DNA of 64,000 bases from Echinometra lucunter (Eukaryota; Echinodermata; Echinoidea; Camarodonta; Echinometridae), in NCBI GenBank assembly GCA_029962745.1, contig CM057157.1, positions 29,160,732 through 29,224,731 on the forward strand, written 5' to 3'. How positions within the stretch are numbered: position 1 is the first letter of the stretch; every line of letters begins with the position of its first letter. Below, in pieces: positions 44,038 through 55,149 of this stretch. The notes below the pieces were generated by a model. That model was not told where the DNA came from. It was given only the letters and a program-made list of their open reading frames with translations, and ran no database searches. The translations under genes and the position numbers were made by a program.

Positions 44038-44415
44038 AGAAAGGGAGAAGGGGAGAGAGAAAGAGAAAAGAGAGGGGAGGGGGGGGGGGGGGGGGGGGGG
44101 GGGGGAGGGGTGGATTGAAAAAGGAGGGGGAGGAGAGTGGGATAGGGCAAAGAGAGCTAGAGATAGAAAGAGGGGGGGAGTAGAAATAGGGGGGGGGGCA
44201 AAATAAGAGAAGGGGGAATTAGCAGGGGATTAGATTGTTACTCCTCTATCCTCAAAAAGGTGGGAGAGGGGAGTTGGATAGGGCAAAGAGGGATAGAGAG
44301 AGAGAGGGAGAGTGGAAATGGGGGGGGGGGGTAGACTGAGAGGGCAAAAGAGAGATAGAGAGAGAGATAGGGGAGGGGAGAAAAATAAGAGAAGGGGGAA
44401 TTAATGGGGGGAGGG
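44038..44415 (+). repeat. GA/G-rich simple sequence
   Basis: Nearly pure purine on the plus strand: AGAGA runs and an uninterrupted poly-G of about 25 bases (44080-44105). Two internal copies of GGGATAGGGCAAAGAG..TAGAGA suggest slippage or local duplication. Similar purine sequence precedes the second N gap. Confidence 0.9.
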
Positions 44416-44449
44416 CAGATTAATGTGACTCCACTGTCCTCAAAACTTG

Positions 44450-44557
44450 GTACACTGTACTTCCACTACCTGTTGTCGTACATCGCATTCTAACACCTCC
44501 TCATTCTCTCTCCATGCCCTCCTGTGCGGAGAAGGTGACACGCGGAATGAGTGATCG
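44450..44557 (+). CDS. Possible internal exon joined to the terminal exon at 45291
   Basis: An open frame ending CAEKVTRGMSDR is followed by a good donor (CG|GTGAGTCC). Joining this to the acceptor at 45291 keeps phase (MSDR-TPCEGIG). No acceptor for this exon is evident. Copy B (56925-57033) keeps the frame and donor. I do not recognise the protein, and the evidence is only the donor, the phase and the conservation. Confidence 0.3.
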
Positions 44558-44694
44558 GTGAGTCCTCCTGGATTGAGGGCAGCATCATACAAACATGACT
44601 CAGCTTCAAGAGGCTACCCTGGGAGCTGGGAGAATCCAGTCACCTTCAGTTAACTCACCTCTTAAATGCCTGTTCACATATGAAGCGCAGCAAA

Positions 44695-44960
44695 ACCCCC
44701 CTGCCGTAAACCCCCACCTTTTTTTTTCTTCATGTAAATGAATGGTATATGAGATTGCAAACAAGTACTCTGCAGTAAAAGTAAACCCCCACATTTTTAG
44801 TGCATGTAAATGAATGGTATGTTAGGTGGCAAAAAGAAAAAAAAACAAAAAAAAAAACGCTGAGGCAAAATGCATACATTTTTAGTCTCTTGGCTGCAAA
44901 AAAAAGTGTGGACCAATCAGTTCTTATAAACTTAGTGCAAAATATGATGTCACAAGTTTG
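44695..44960 (+). repeat. Dispersed repeat with CATGTAAATGAATGGTAT
   Basis: The words GTAAATGAATGGTAT, GAGGCAAAA..GCAT, GGACCAATCAG..TCTTATAAA, and GATGTCA recur in the same order at 46870-47060, 57185-57440 and 59088-59240. In this copy the first part is duplicated. Confidence 0.65.
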
Positions 44961-45290
44961 TATGCACAAATTTTGACAAAACTTGTTTTTGATATCGTAA
45001 TTGATGTTTTTATGCATGTCCTAGTGGCATGGTAAAAGAAAATGGCAAGGATTTTCGTCAGGGGTTTGTCGGTGTGTATCTGAAAGAGCTTTTACAGCAA
45101 GCAGCGTCCATGCTGCTGCTGAATGTGTCTGTCTGCACATTGGCAGTTCACCTAGGTTGATGTGAACAGATCCATATGTTTTTTTGTTCTTTTCTCAAAT
45201 TATTGTCAGATTTACACAGTCCTTAATAGATTTTGGGTAAATATGAATATTTATCGTTTAATATTCAAATTCATTGATGTTTCTTTCTAG

Positions 45291-45426
45291 AACCCCTTGT
45301 GAAGGAATTGGTGATTTCTTCTGTATGAAACCTGACATGATGGAATTCCCTTGCTTTTTAACTCTTCTCAAATGTCTGTCAGACAAACCTCGTGCAAGCT
45401 TCTGGTTTGTCAAAAGTATCTGCTAA
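45291..45426 (+). CDS. Candidate 3'-terminal exon, copy A (22-bp deletion)
   Basis: The acceptor TTTCTTTCTAG precedes TPCEGIGDFFCMKPDMMEFP then CFLTLLKCLSDKPRASFWFV, a Cys- and Phe-rich stretch I cannot assign to a family. A 22-bp deletion relative to copy B (57781-57955) shifts the frame and ends the protein at KSIC. AATAAA follows at 45464. It could be a terminal exon of an unknown gene or a relic; the change of frame between copies weakens the case for a working gene. Confidence 0.35.
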
Positions 45427-45708
45427 AATTGTTACATGCTTAAAACTCTCTGAGGATAGCATAAATAAAGAAGCACTGTGATTTTGAACTAATGTATTCC
45501 TTTGAATATACAAAGATTTGGCAGTGAGAAATAAGTGCTTGCCAGGATCTAAAATCTTGGACTTTTGTCTTTCTTGATAGAGATATTTTGTTATGATGTG
45601 ATCTTTTTTCTCACATTTTAAGAACTGAAGTTCATATTAACTTCACTGATTTTATTGTTGATATGTTGCACTGTTCTATATATATGCAGCAGAGCCCCTT
45701 TTTCATAA

Positions 45709-46027
45709 AGTGTGGTTTTCACGTGGCATGCAAACGATTTGCAAAGGATGCAAATGTCGAAAAAATGGCAAAGTCCAACATTTGCATTTTATGCTCCAAC
45801 AGTTCGCCGAACATGCACGGGGGTTCGGAAGCGTCGCCCATTATTCATTTTTAGTTCGGCAAAATTAAAAAAAGTTTGAAATTTTTGCAAACGGTTCCCG
45901 CATCCCTCGAACAATAACTGACAATACTTCCGAACCTCAGCCCAAGTTTGGTGAATTTTCGAAGCATACAATTTTTTTGATATTCGCATCCTTTGCAAAA
46001 CATTTGCGTGCCAGCGAAAACTGCACT
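45709..46027. mobile_element. MITE present in copy A only
   Basis: Inverted ends of about 47 bases (AGTGTGGTTTTCACGTGGCA..TTTGCAAAGGATGC and inverse) enclose a centre with CAGTTCGCCGAACATGC. The corresponding site in copy B (around 58233) lacks the 319 bases and reads straight from CCCCTTCTTTCATA to GGCCCTTTACGG with a short variable stretch. A target duplication is not clear. Confidence 0.8.
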
Positions 46028-46656
46028 CAATTGTCTGTATGGCCCTTTATGGAAAAGTCCATGATAACTTCACCATACATTGTCTAGTAATTGGCATGCT
46101 TGAGATGAACAAACAAAACGCTGTTTGAAATGCTGGATGCTGTGTCCGTGCAAGGTGCTTGGAAGGGGCTGAATCATGCAGGAGTTCTGGAGGAAATCAA
46201 TACATCCTGTTCACACAACCTAAGAGAGAGAGAATCTATCAGCACATGACCTAATTGTGCTTCAAAGAGCCTTCCACCTACAGGTGTATTCTTTATGAAA
46301 ATTGCCTTCTCTCAATATGAATCTTGGTAAAATGAATACTAACTTCAAAATCCACTGATTGAGTGAATCATATAATCAGTGTATGAGATATGTCCACCTT
46401 TATATTCACTTGAAGAAGAAAAAAAAAAAGAAGCAAAGAAAGCTTTGCTTTCTATAATACTAACCTAATTGGAGCTTTTCAATGTATAGACGAGCAAAAA
46501 TACATGTAAATGGCAATAAATGATTTTATGCAAGAAAGCTCTACAAAAGCCCTGGAAAAAAACAAACGAACAAACTAAAGGACAGAAGGAAACGACAACA
46601 AAAAGAAAGAAAACCTTTTAAAAAAAGAAAACAATGAATAATACTCAGAAAATTAA

Positions 46657-46690
46657 TCCACCAGGCACCTTTTAAAAGTTGCCTGGTGGA
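46657..46690. repeat. Short palindrome CCACCAGGCA..TGCCTGGTGG
   Basis: A 34-base near-perfect hairpin, TCCACCAGGCA..TGCCTGGTGGA, with one arm mismatch. Copy B (58875-58908) has a better-matched arm. It may be a tiny inverted-repeat element or a structured RNA part; nothing near it decides. Confidence 0.5.
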
Positions 46691-46869
46691 CCTCTTACAT
46701 TTCAATCTAATCTTGAATGAACTACTGTGATGAAAAAAAAATGTATTTCAACTTTTTAAAAAATCATTTACTGTGGTTTCCCAATATACGGTACATGCAC
46801 ATGGTAATTAGTTAGTGGGGTAGGTCATATTAAAAAGTGACATAAAATTTTGACCTTCAAGGATCGGTC

Positions 46870-47060
46870 ACATTTGAAGGAGTAAACCCCCATGCTTTTT
46901 TTTTCTGTGTGTAAATGAATAGTATATGAAAGTGAATAAATGCCGAGGCAAAAAGCATTTTTTTTTTTTTCTTCTGGAGGCAAAAAAATAAATTTGTGGA
47001 CCAATCAGATTCTTATAAAAGTGAGTGCAAACTATGATGTCATGAATTTTTGCAACTTTT
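46870..47060 (+). repeat. Dispersed repeat with GTAAATGAATAGTAT
   Basis: Second member in this block of the family seen at 44695-44960, ending next to the piggyBac-type MITE. Confidence 0.6.
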
Positions 47061-47103
47061 GGCAAAACTATCTGTTATATGAGAGTGCACTATTGTGTGT
47101 TAA

Positions 47104-47511
47104 CCCATGCGTGACAGGAATTATTTAAAGCCTAATTTAATGAGCTTTTATTCTTCAAATTGGCAACACCAACATTTTTATTTTATAGCTACATTTTTCT
47201 TATAAAATGTCATGTATCTGAAATGAATATAAATTGACAGAAATTATGATGAGAAGTCAAAAAGTTGCCAATTTGCAGGGGAAAATGGTGATTTTAAACT
47301 TTCTATCACATTGCCAATTTAAAGATTTTAATGCTTATTTTCCTTTAAAAAAATTTCAGCATCAAACAACGAATATTGATGCAACGAAAATGGGCACAGT
47401 TTGTGTAGAATTTTTTGCTCTTTCTGCTCATGTATTTGGTATGATTTTTAGGGCTTTGCATCAAAAGATATTAGGCCAAACCACAAAATGTGGAGCTCTG
47501 TCACGAATGGG
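47104..47511 (+). mobile_element. piggyBac-type MITE, copy 3
   Basis: TTAA at 47100-47103 and 47512-47515; ends CCCATGCGTGACAG and CTGTCACGAATGGG. The 93-codon frame is open (47234-47515). Copy B has the same element at the same place and orientation (59290-59697). Confidence 0.88.
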
Positions 47512-47907
47512 TTAAACACAACTCATTATTGGAAGTGGCACATGGTAAAAAAAAAAATAGAGATATCCAAATGAGCCTTTATTAGTTTCTCAGGTGTTGT
47601 CACATATTTTCTGTTATCTTTATGTTCCTTTTTGGTGGATAAGGGGAGGATTGGTAGGCGGAGGAGTGCTACTCTTTGTCATGACCTAGATGATTTTGAA
47701 CTTTTATATGTTCCGATTTAAAAAGACAATAAAGGAAATGGTGTCAGGCACCCAATACTGTGTCGGCTTCTAGTTTGTGAGGAGCATTTTGCCCTTTCCT
47801 TGCATTAAACAAGAATTTTTTTCCCCTCAAAATAAGTACTCTTTATTCTAGAAATTTATTTTCTATTAAATTTTCTTGAGGAAATTTTGACCCCACGTGA
47901 GACCTGG

Positions 47908-48249
47908 GTTTCATTAGGGTACATCCTTCGGATGCTATTATTCTCTTTTAGTGTATAATGCTAAATGTTATGTGCCTGTGTCCTGGTTGTATCCACTCTA
48001 CTCCTGCCTGGCGTGGATTAGCGTGATGTTGCTAACAAGCGGGCAGGCATCCAGGGAGTGCTGATTAAGGGGTGCGTTGATGTCACCCCGATGCCCCCGT
48101 CATTGGACCTGGCATCTCATTGTTAAGGCTGACACGCAACCCTTGCTTGCGTTTGTCTGGCATCACAGCGAGGATTAACAGGAAATCGCATCAAGCCCCG
48201 ACGAGAGAGAGACAATTAGTCCACCTCGTCTCTTTTGTCTTTTTCGTCA
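47908..48249. promoter_or_regulatory. Highly conserved non-coding block, possible enhancer (copy A)
   Basis: About 340 bases are identical to copy B (60093-60434), although the flanks differ every 20-40 bases. The block is more GC-rich than its surroundings. It holds two GGATTA words (Otx/Bicoid-type sites, in GTGGATTAGCG and GAGGATTAACA), a CAATTAG homeobox-like site and CTGATTAAG. The open frame at 48120-48320 has no recognisable motif. A cis-regulatory role is inference. Confidence 0.4.
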
Positions 48250-48319
48250 CTCCGTACAAAATAGGGAAACACGGGAAGGGGAAGACGAAATCACAACCAG
48301 GTTTGGTTGATCATCTTTA

Positions 48320-50600
48320 ACAAATTCAACAGAGTTCCTCTGCTTTTAGGCTCTTCCATCTGCCCGGGATGTTGTCAGATTAGATTTAAAGATGGTCAAA
48401 TCAAAGTTGGAGGACCTGGTGCAGAGTGCACTATCCTTTTAAAGTTTTGAAGGAAACAATGCCCCGGCCCACAAAATCTTCAGAAATGTTCATTTGCAAT
48501 ATTTTCCATTCATGCATTTTGCCCATGACAGATGGGCAGTTTGCCAAAGTTTCTTTTAGTAAAATGATGGTCAACTCACGTCCACTGGATTCCGATTAAA
48601 ATAGAGTGCAACTTTCAAAGCACTTTGAAGGAGCAATATCTTGTAAATAATTTTCTGAGTAAGCCCGCAGAGTTTTTCCAGTTATCTGAAAAAAATGGCA
48701 AAGATAACTATGCTGTGGGAAAAATAGAGAAAGTTTGAAATAAAAAGACCTGATAATTTCTGATAAAGTCAACCAACCAAAGTTTGAGATTTAATTGCTA
48801 ATAATTCACAAAAACTTGAAAATTGTTTGAAATACATGTAAAGCTTTTCTGATTTTTTTTGGAAATTCCTGTTGAATGCTGCATTCTTTGATGCCCACAT
48901 ATATAGGTTTAATACAAGGGGCACCAGGTTCCAGTAGACAGTCGATGGAATTCCCATTCCATTGACAAAGCCCCCCTTTTATTTCTGGTCTGAAAAACTG
49001 AATGCTGAGCTTGCTTAGTGAAATATAGGGTGTGTTCATGGAAGGTAACAGAGGGCTAATAAGCAACCCAAGTTCTGAACTAGCTCACCCGTTACCCTTG
49101 ATAAGCAAGCCAGCGAATTGATTACAAAACTAGTTTTCCGGACTTGAGTTCCGCAAAAAAGGGGTATTTGATTACCCGTTGACCCAGGTCGGCGACTCAA
49201 GTCATGGCAATAAACACAACGTGACTTTGGTCGCGTTTCGTTTAGGAACTTCGGACTCCTGTTTCTGGATCAGATAAAAAGTAATAAGCCCGCCAGATTT
49301 GACCTTTACTGCCGGGTCATCCTGCAGCTGGGTGTGAGCTTGAGGGTTTCGGGAACTCGGATCGTAACCTTTAAACAAGATATCCAGAGAGACTGCCTGT
49401 TGTGAGCGCGATTTGTGTTGACGACTCAAGTACTCCTTTCTAATTTCTTGAAAAATGAGTCCACTGTATAAACACCCCATCAGTTTCGTTAAGTTACCTA
49501 CAATGTAGGCACTACTACTGGAGAGCCTGGGAGAATTGGGACACTTCAGAGTCAAGGACACCAAGGTCCATATTCTTCTTCAGATGTTTGTCTCTTCTCC
49601 TCTTTGGTAGTCACTTTGCCCTCTTCCTTCCTGCACAAATAATTGCATCCTTTTAAAGCTGGCATAATTTTTCTTGTCCTGAAGTCAAAGAGCACGTGTT
49701 TGACCGAAAGAAATTGTTGGCTGCAAAAAATAGACCTGTCTTGTCATATCGAATGGAATGGTAAGAGCTTCTGTCTAACGTGAAGAAGCATAAAATGCAA
49801 AGTGCAAACTCACCAGGATGGTTTTTGAACTCTGGATCTCTGATTGTTTAATGTCACTGATTTTTTAATGTGTCCGGCAGTTTTAAACAGAAGGACCCCT
49901 CTGCATAAGTGGTATTGTAGTTCTCTGAAATTGGCACATCTATAGCCTGGGGATTAAAGATAATTTCATATTTGATATTTAAATTGAAATGTAATAAGTT
50001 GGTATGACACCTTTTTGCTTTATAAAATGACCATGAAATAAGTAGATAAATTGACTGTTCTTTGAATTTTCAGACAAGTCTCACTTAAAGTTCCAAGTTG
50101 TCAAAAGGAATCTTTGAAAATGAAGATTTATACAACTTTTATGAGTAAGCCTCGTAAAAACAGTTCAAAAGCATAAAAAGAGGTAACAGCTTGGACACAA
50201 TTATGCAAAAGGATAGGTAGATATCAAGTTACTATCTTAAAGCAAATTAAAGTTTTTGAGTTAATTTACAAGGAACAAATTCTCATATCTTTCAACACCC
50301 ATTTGAACCAAACTTTATTCTTCAAAACTGGCAGTAAATCTAGATCGATGCCCCGACTTGCAGCTACTTGGCTCCCGTAAGTCTGGCAGACCATGCTCCA
50401 GTCCTCGTGCCTTTCTACATCTGTTTTGTCTAACTAGTCTGGCTAATCTTCCAACAAATCTCCCCGGATCTCCCACCTGTTGCACTGTAGGGTGTACCTG
50501 GGGAAAATGTATCTTTCATACAGCCCTGCTACAGATGAAAATCATTATCCAAGGTACTAGCCTGGATGACTCATCAAAGCTAATTAATTCTGTAGACAAG
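48320..50600. other. No supportable gene
   Basis: A minus-strand open frame of 120 codons (49202-49564) has its counterpart in copy B at 61396-61674, but differences are mostly amino-acid changing and a neighbouring frame is broken in copy A. Otherwise AT-rich single-copy sequence with no exon borders I trust. Confidence 0.5.
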
Positions 50601-50619
50601 GTGCCACGGTTTGATTTAA

Positions 50620-51027
50620 CCCATTCGTGACAGGAATTATTTAAAGCCTAATTTGATCAGCTTTTCTTCTTCAAATTGGCAACACCAACATTTTTATTTT
50701 ATTGCTACAGTTTTCTTATAAAATATCATGTATCTGAAATGAATATAAATTGACAGAAATTATGATGAGAAGTCAAAAAGTTGCCAATTTGCAGGGGAAA
50801 ACGGTGATTTTAAACTTCCATCACATTGCCAATTGAAGGATTTTAATGCTTATTTTCCTTTAAAAAAATTTTCAGCATCAATCAACAAATATTGACGCAA
50901 CCAAAATGGGCACAGTTTGTGTAGAATTTTTTGCTCTTTCTGCTCATGTATTTGGTATGATTTTTAGGGCTTTGTATCAAAAGATATTAGGCCAAACCAC
51001 AAAATGTGGACCTCTGTCACGAATGGG
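50620..51027 (+). mobile_element. piggyBac-type MITE, copy 4
   Basis: TTAA at 50616-50619 and 51028-51031 with perfect ends CCCATTCGTGACAG / CTGTCACGAATGGG. The family frame is broken here by an indel. At the matching site in copy B the same family sits in the opposite orientation (62817-63224). Confidence 0.9.
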
Positions 51028-51573
51028 TTAACTAGTAAAGCAGTAAACGCTTGATTGAAAGATTGCGGAACTAATCCTAAAACTTGATTTTTGTGCTGAT
51101 GACATAATAGGTGTACTATGTACCTTGAGAAATGTCCTATATTGTCCTTACATCTACATCTTGACTTGCCCTTGTTTTAGTCTTTCCTTTTTTTCATCAT
51201 TTGTTGTTGGTGATTTTTTTTTTGTTGCTCTGATAACTGCATACAAGTCATACATCTGTTAGTTCTCATAACTTTGATAAAAGTAGAACTTTGTAGTAAT
51301 GCTTTTATTGAGCATCGACTGTACATAGCAATGCTTGCATAGAGCAGTTCCCACAGTGAAAAAAGTTGATAGAAAGCTAAACTTGAAAACATTTACATGT
51401 AATTGTTGTGCTTCACCATACAAATACTAATCAGTTACACAAATTTCATTAAAATTGATGAATAAGTAAACATATGTGACAGAGAATGCTGATGAACATT
51501 ATATGATCCAACTGGTCAGGCTTCCTCTTCAAACACTGCTTGAGATGTGTTTCTTATCTTACTCCCATTGGAG

Positions 51574-52070
51574 TTAAAGGCATTGGCTAACTTTGTGAGT
51601 AGCTGATTTAAAAAATTCTCAAACTAAGATGAAACATGTGTATGAGTACTTGTATTTATACTCAAAAACCCTGAAACCAACCATAATTTGGAAGGAAAAG
51701 CTGTAAATTAGATGCAAACCGCGATTTTATTAGCTTTCGTCTCGAGAGACACTGAACTAAGAGGACCGTTTGGACGAATTAAAAAATACCGTTACTTGCC
51801 TTCCGCCGCGTGATACGTCAATACACACAGTGCGATCCGTTGAGTCATGTGCGCATGCGCACTCCTTACGTTGGGTCTATGCAACCAACCCTCATATATT
51901 TTTCAAACATTGGTTCACATTTCTAATATTTAAAAATACTTCCCGTGGATATTATGCTCTGAAACTTTCACACTGGTATTTTTACACTATAACCCTAATG
52001 TTTATCCTATTTTTAAGTAACAAAATGAGATTTTTAAAAAAATCATAACAATGTTAGCCAATGCCTTTAA
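51574..52070. mobile_element. MITE with TTAAAGGCATTGGCTAAC ends
   Basis: TTAAAGGCATTGGCTAACTTTGT at left and ACAATGTTAGCCAATGCCTTTAA at right form an inverted repeat of about 22 bases around 450 bases without coding. TTAA at both outer ends could be a target duplication. The centre has GTGCGCATGCGCAC. Copy B starts at 63766 and is cut by the window end. Confidence 0.75.
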
Positions 52071-52389
52071 GTTTAGTTTTGGAGTTACCCTAGTAATTTC
52101 TAATCCAGCCCACCATTTGTTTTACGAATCTAGACCACTAAGTTCCAGGGGAACTAGCCTCGACCTTATTCATTACGCTTTTCATACCAGTGTTAGCAAG
52201 GTCACTTGAGATCGAATTCTGGTACAATGTATGAAACAGCAACGCATTTGGTCTTACTTGAGAAAGTAAACAAGAAGCAATTTTGACAATTGTGGCATTT
52301 TCTGTTTTAGAGATCCATGACTTTATGCAGAACAATAAGGGGTCTTACATGTATTTCCTAGCTATGATTGGACAAGTAAGGCAAAGAAG

Positions 52390-52710
52390 TACACTCGGTA
52401 CAAGTCCTATCCTTCACCAATTAATTGCATTGGTTACCAGTGCAGAAGAGAATGGTGTTCAAAGTTTGACTACCTTCAAGATTCTACATGGACAGACCCT
52501 GGAGTACCTTCCTGAGATGGTGTCAGCAATCACTTAAGTGAGGTCATTGAGGTCCTCGGAGGCCACGAGAATGGTCACCTACAGAGACGGGTCCTTCGCC
52601 AAAGCTCCCCCATTCTCACTTTTTTCCTATCTGAGACAGTTAGGTTCTGCAGAACAATTCAAAACACAAGTGGAAAAACATATCTCTTTTAAGATTCGAG
52701 TTTCATGACT
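52390..52710 (+). pseudogene. LINE 3' end (non-LTR retrotransposon relic)
   Basis: Interrupted frames read FKILHGQTLEYLPEMVSA, then SLRSSEATRMVTYRDGSFAK and a tail like EQFKTQVEKHISFK. This is the C-terminal pattern of L2/CR1/Jockey-like reverse transcriptases (LHW.P..., FK.LHG..P.YL, RSLRS, FK..LK.HL). It has an internal stop and frameshifts, so it is dead. Only the 3' end is present, as usual after incomplete reverse transcription. Confidence 0.7.
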
Positions 52711-53136
52711 AATTGATTATCTGTTGAACTGTTTTATGCATCCTTCATAATCATTGTTGTTTCACTTTGATCAAAAGTTTTTATAAATGTGCACGTTAAA
52801 TCAAACAAAGAAACATAGATATGTGTAATGGACAGAATAGAATATGCCCAAGTCATGGAGTAATTACCAACATGCAGGGCAGAATACGATAAACTGTCTC
52901 GTATCATTTGTTATTTTCAGCTAGTCCGGGTATAGAAAATAACATACAAGCGACATGTGTGTTTGTAACAATTCCGTAGGGAAAGACAGATAATATTATT
53001 TATTGCCTTGTGGTATTCAGTGTGGGATGATGATGAAGGTACAGTGATGAGAGACGTAGAGAAAGAGAGAGACAGAGAGAGAAAAGGAGGAAGAAGGATA
53101 GACAGTATGAAAAGAGAACAAACTATGGCAAACCTA

Positions 53137-53562
53137 AAGGGGATACCCAATGCTGAAACAATGTTCCTTCATTTAGAAGAGCAAGATTTTATTAGCAGAA
53201 AATCATCTGCCTGAAGTTTAAAAAAAGTTGTGTTGCCAAGAAAAACCAAAAATATGGTAAGATTTCAGCCTATTTTTGGCCCCTCAGCTGTGTCCCAGTT
53301 TCAGTTGGGTACCCACAATGACGTCATTGTGGACTTGTGGTTACCTTGTCGCGCAATTCTAGCAAAATCTACGCAAGGTATAATACATATTGTACAGTCT
53401 AGCGTGCACCACAAATTTTTAGGTCAACTCTTGACTAATCACGAATAATTTGCCAAAATGCATTGATTTCGATTGAAAATGATCAAATTTTGAATTTTAT
53501 TCTTAGAATTTTATTCTCGATCATATTTCAATTTTTTTTAAACCATTGTGTAATCACTTTAA
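53137..53562 (+). repeat. Dispersed repeat, family copy 2
   Basis: Inverse of 4727-5206 along nearly its whole length: GGGTACCCACAATGACGTCA, AGGTATAATACATATTGTAC, AAAATGCATTGATTTCGATT and CCATTGTGTAATCACTTT all correspond. It shows the family is spread on both sides of the window. Confidence 0.7.
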
Positions 53563-53585
53563 AAGAAGCAAAAGAGGGAGGAAGG

Positions 53586-53611
53586 AAGAGAAAGAGAGAG
53601 AGAGAGAGAGA
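53586..53611 (+). repeat. (GA)n microsatellite
   Basis: Short GA dinucleotide run in a purine-rich stretch. Confidence 0.85.
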
Positions 53612-53809
53612 TAAATAGAATAAAAGAGGTTGAAGGAACAATGTATGACATAGTTGTATGTGATGAAATTATTTCCATAAATGATGAATTAAGTGATAAA
53701 TTCTTTAGGAAATACGTCCAGAAAGATCATTTAACATATACTCTTTGGACAAAATTATACATACAGGTCAAGCCATGAATTTGCCCCAATTTGCATTTTC
53801 ATGTATTAG

Positions 53810-54090
53810 GTTACCAAACACTGGACTCTCCACTGGATGCAAGCAAGGCAGCGGTCAGTAGCATCATGGCCAGCTCTGGTTCTGACCAGGGACCGTTCAC
53901 GTCCACCACGGCTGGGACGGCAAGGTCCAGCACATTGAGGTCATCGACCTTCACTCCCATGACGACCAGTTCGGCATCTAACCTAGATGACACCTCGGAG
54001 ATGACGGAGGATAGCATCAAGCGTGTCCGGGGTAGCCAGGCAGGAGGGGACACAGGGAGAAGGCTAGAGATGGATGGAGATGAGTCACAG
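53810..54090 (+). CDS. Probable coding exon, Ser/Thr-rich protein of unknown function
   Basis: Acceptor TTTTCATGTATTAG and donor CAG|GTATGA bound 281 bases that are open in one frame (93 codons plus two bases). GC is clearly higher than in the flanks. The product is rich in Ser and Thr (TSTTAGTARSSTLRSSTFTP) and then acidic (DDTSEMTED), ending GRRLEMDGDESQ. It looks like a disordered linker, and I recognise no domain or family. Neighbouring exons are uncertain; one candidate is at 55076-55149. An opposite-strand frame of 80 codons overlaps but lacks splice borders. Confidence 0.6.
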
Positions 54091-54879
54091 GTATGAAAGA
54101 ATTTTTCTTTAAAGCCACTGAGTAACTTTAAAACAATTCGAGCTGCATGGCCCTACTTGCTATCAGTGATATATTGTGTAAATATGAAGCCCTAAACAAT
54201 GCACTTCAAAAGCATCATCATTTGCTTCATTAAAAGTGAAAATATACAAGTGACTGGATATGCCAGACTCTTTTTACCCCATAGACTGCAGGGTTAAACT
54301 AAAGCATACCCAAGATGGTTTTGCAAATGGTGGTATGTCAGTGATAGATATCTAATAACATCTTATGTTTCAAAACCTTGGCTGTTCAATTATCCTTCTG
54401 CATATCTTTATACAACACAGACATAAAAATTTGACAATTTCCACAAAGTCACTGTATCCCTTTTACCATGGAGTTACAGTGTACCTCTGTTGCTTTGACC
54501 TTTGGGAAAATTTGCTCTTGGACCTTTCACACTATGTCTACATCTAATCTGGATCTAATCTGGCTAGTCCACCATCAGGCCAAGGCCCTGTTGGACCTAC
54601 ATTGGGAAGGGGGGGGGGGGCAGTTAGAATGCATGATGGATGATATTCATAGTAATTAGAGATTCTGGAAGCTGAAGTTTTTAAACCTTCGCCTTTCAAA
54701 ATTGGGGGGGGGGGGGGCAGAGGCAGTTGAAGTTGGGGCCATAATTGATATTGAAGGGTTCTACCATGTAATAAAACAAGAATAAAGTCTTAAGGGATGA
54801 TTATTTTAGCTAGCAAAAGGATAACAAATAGGAGAATTAAAAGTTGTATGCATGGTTACTGTACATTATTTGAATTTCC

Positions 54880-55015
54880 AAAGAACCCATGTTGGGCCCA
54901 CTGCATTGTTAATAGAAGAAGAGTAAGGGGAAACCCTGGTGTAGTGATGCATCTACTCAGTATCCCAACCTGTTACAAGAGGAGCAGAGACCTGAGGGTC
55001 ACAGTGATTAGCTTC
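54880..55015 (+). repeat. Dispersed repeat, second copy of the 8830 family
   Basis: AAAGAACCCA, CACTGCATTGTT, AGTAAGGGGAAACCCTGGTG and CTGAGGGTCACAGTGATT follow the order seen near 8830-9000 with similar spacing. Confidence 0.55.
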
Positions 55016-55075
55016 ACTTTTCCTATACGTAAGTGATGCCAAATACTTGGCTTCTGAATCCTGACATTCCTGCAG

Positions 55076-55149
55076 GTTCAACCAACAGGCCATCCAGTTC
55101 CAGTAGCCAAAGTGCTAATAATGAGAAATGTGAACAAACCCTTGCTTTG
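55076..55149 (+). CDS. Weak candidate exon downstream of 53810-54090
   Basis: A good acceptor (CTGACATTCCTGCAG) precedes 74 bases ending at GTAGTG. In phase with the previous exon it reads VQPTGHPVPVAKVLIMRNVN; another frame is Ser-rich (STNRPSSSSSQSANN). The donor is poor and I recognise neither reading. Confidence 0.3.

Larger units (their letters stand above)
44450..51810 (+). repeat. Second duplicated block, copy A
   Basis: Collinear with 56925-64000 in the same orientation, with a few percent substitutions by eye plus larger differences: a 319-base MITE present only here, a 22-bp deletion in a candidate exon, and a MITE in the opposite orientation. The match continues to the window's last base, so copy B should go on matching 51811-56418 outside the window. 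Confidence 0.88.

Noticed and set aside
49202..49564. 120-codon minus-strand frame conserved in copy B (61396-61674)
   Set aside because: Differences between copies are mostly amino-acid changing, no splice borders, no known motif; probably chance or an old relic.
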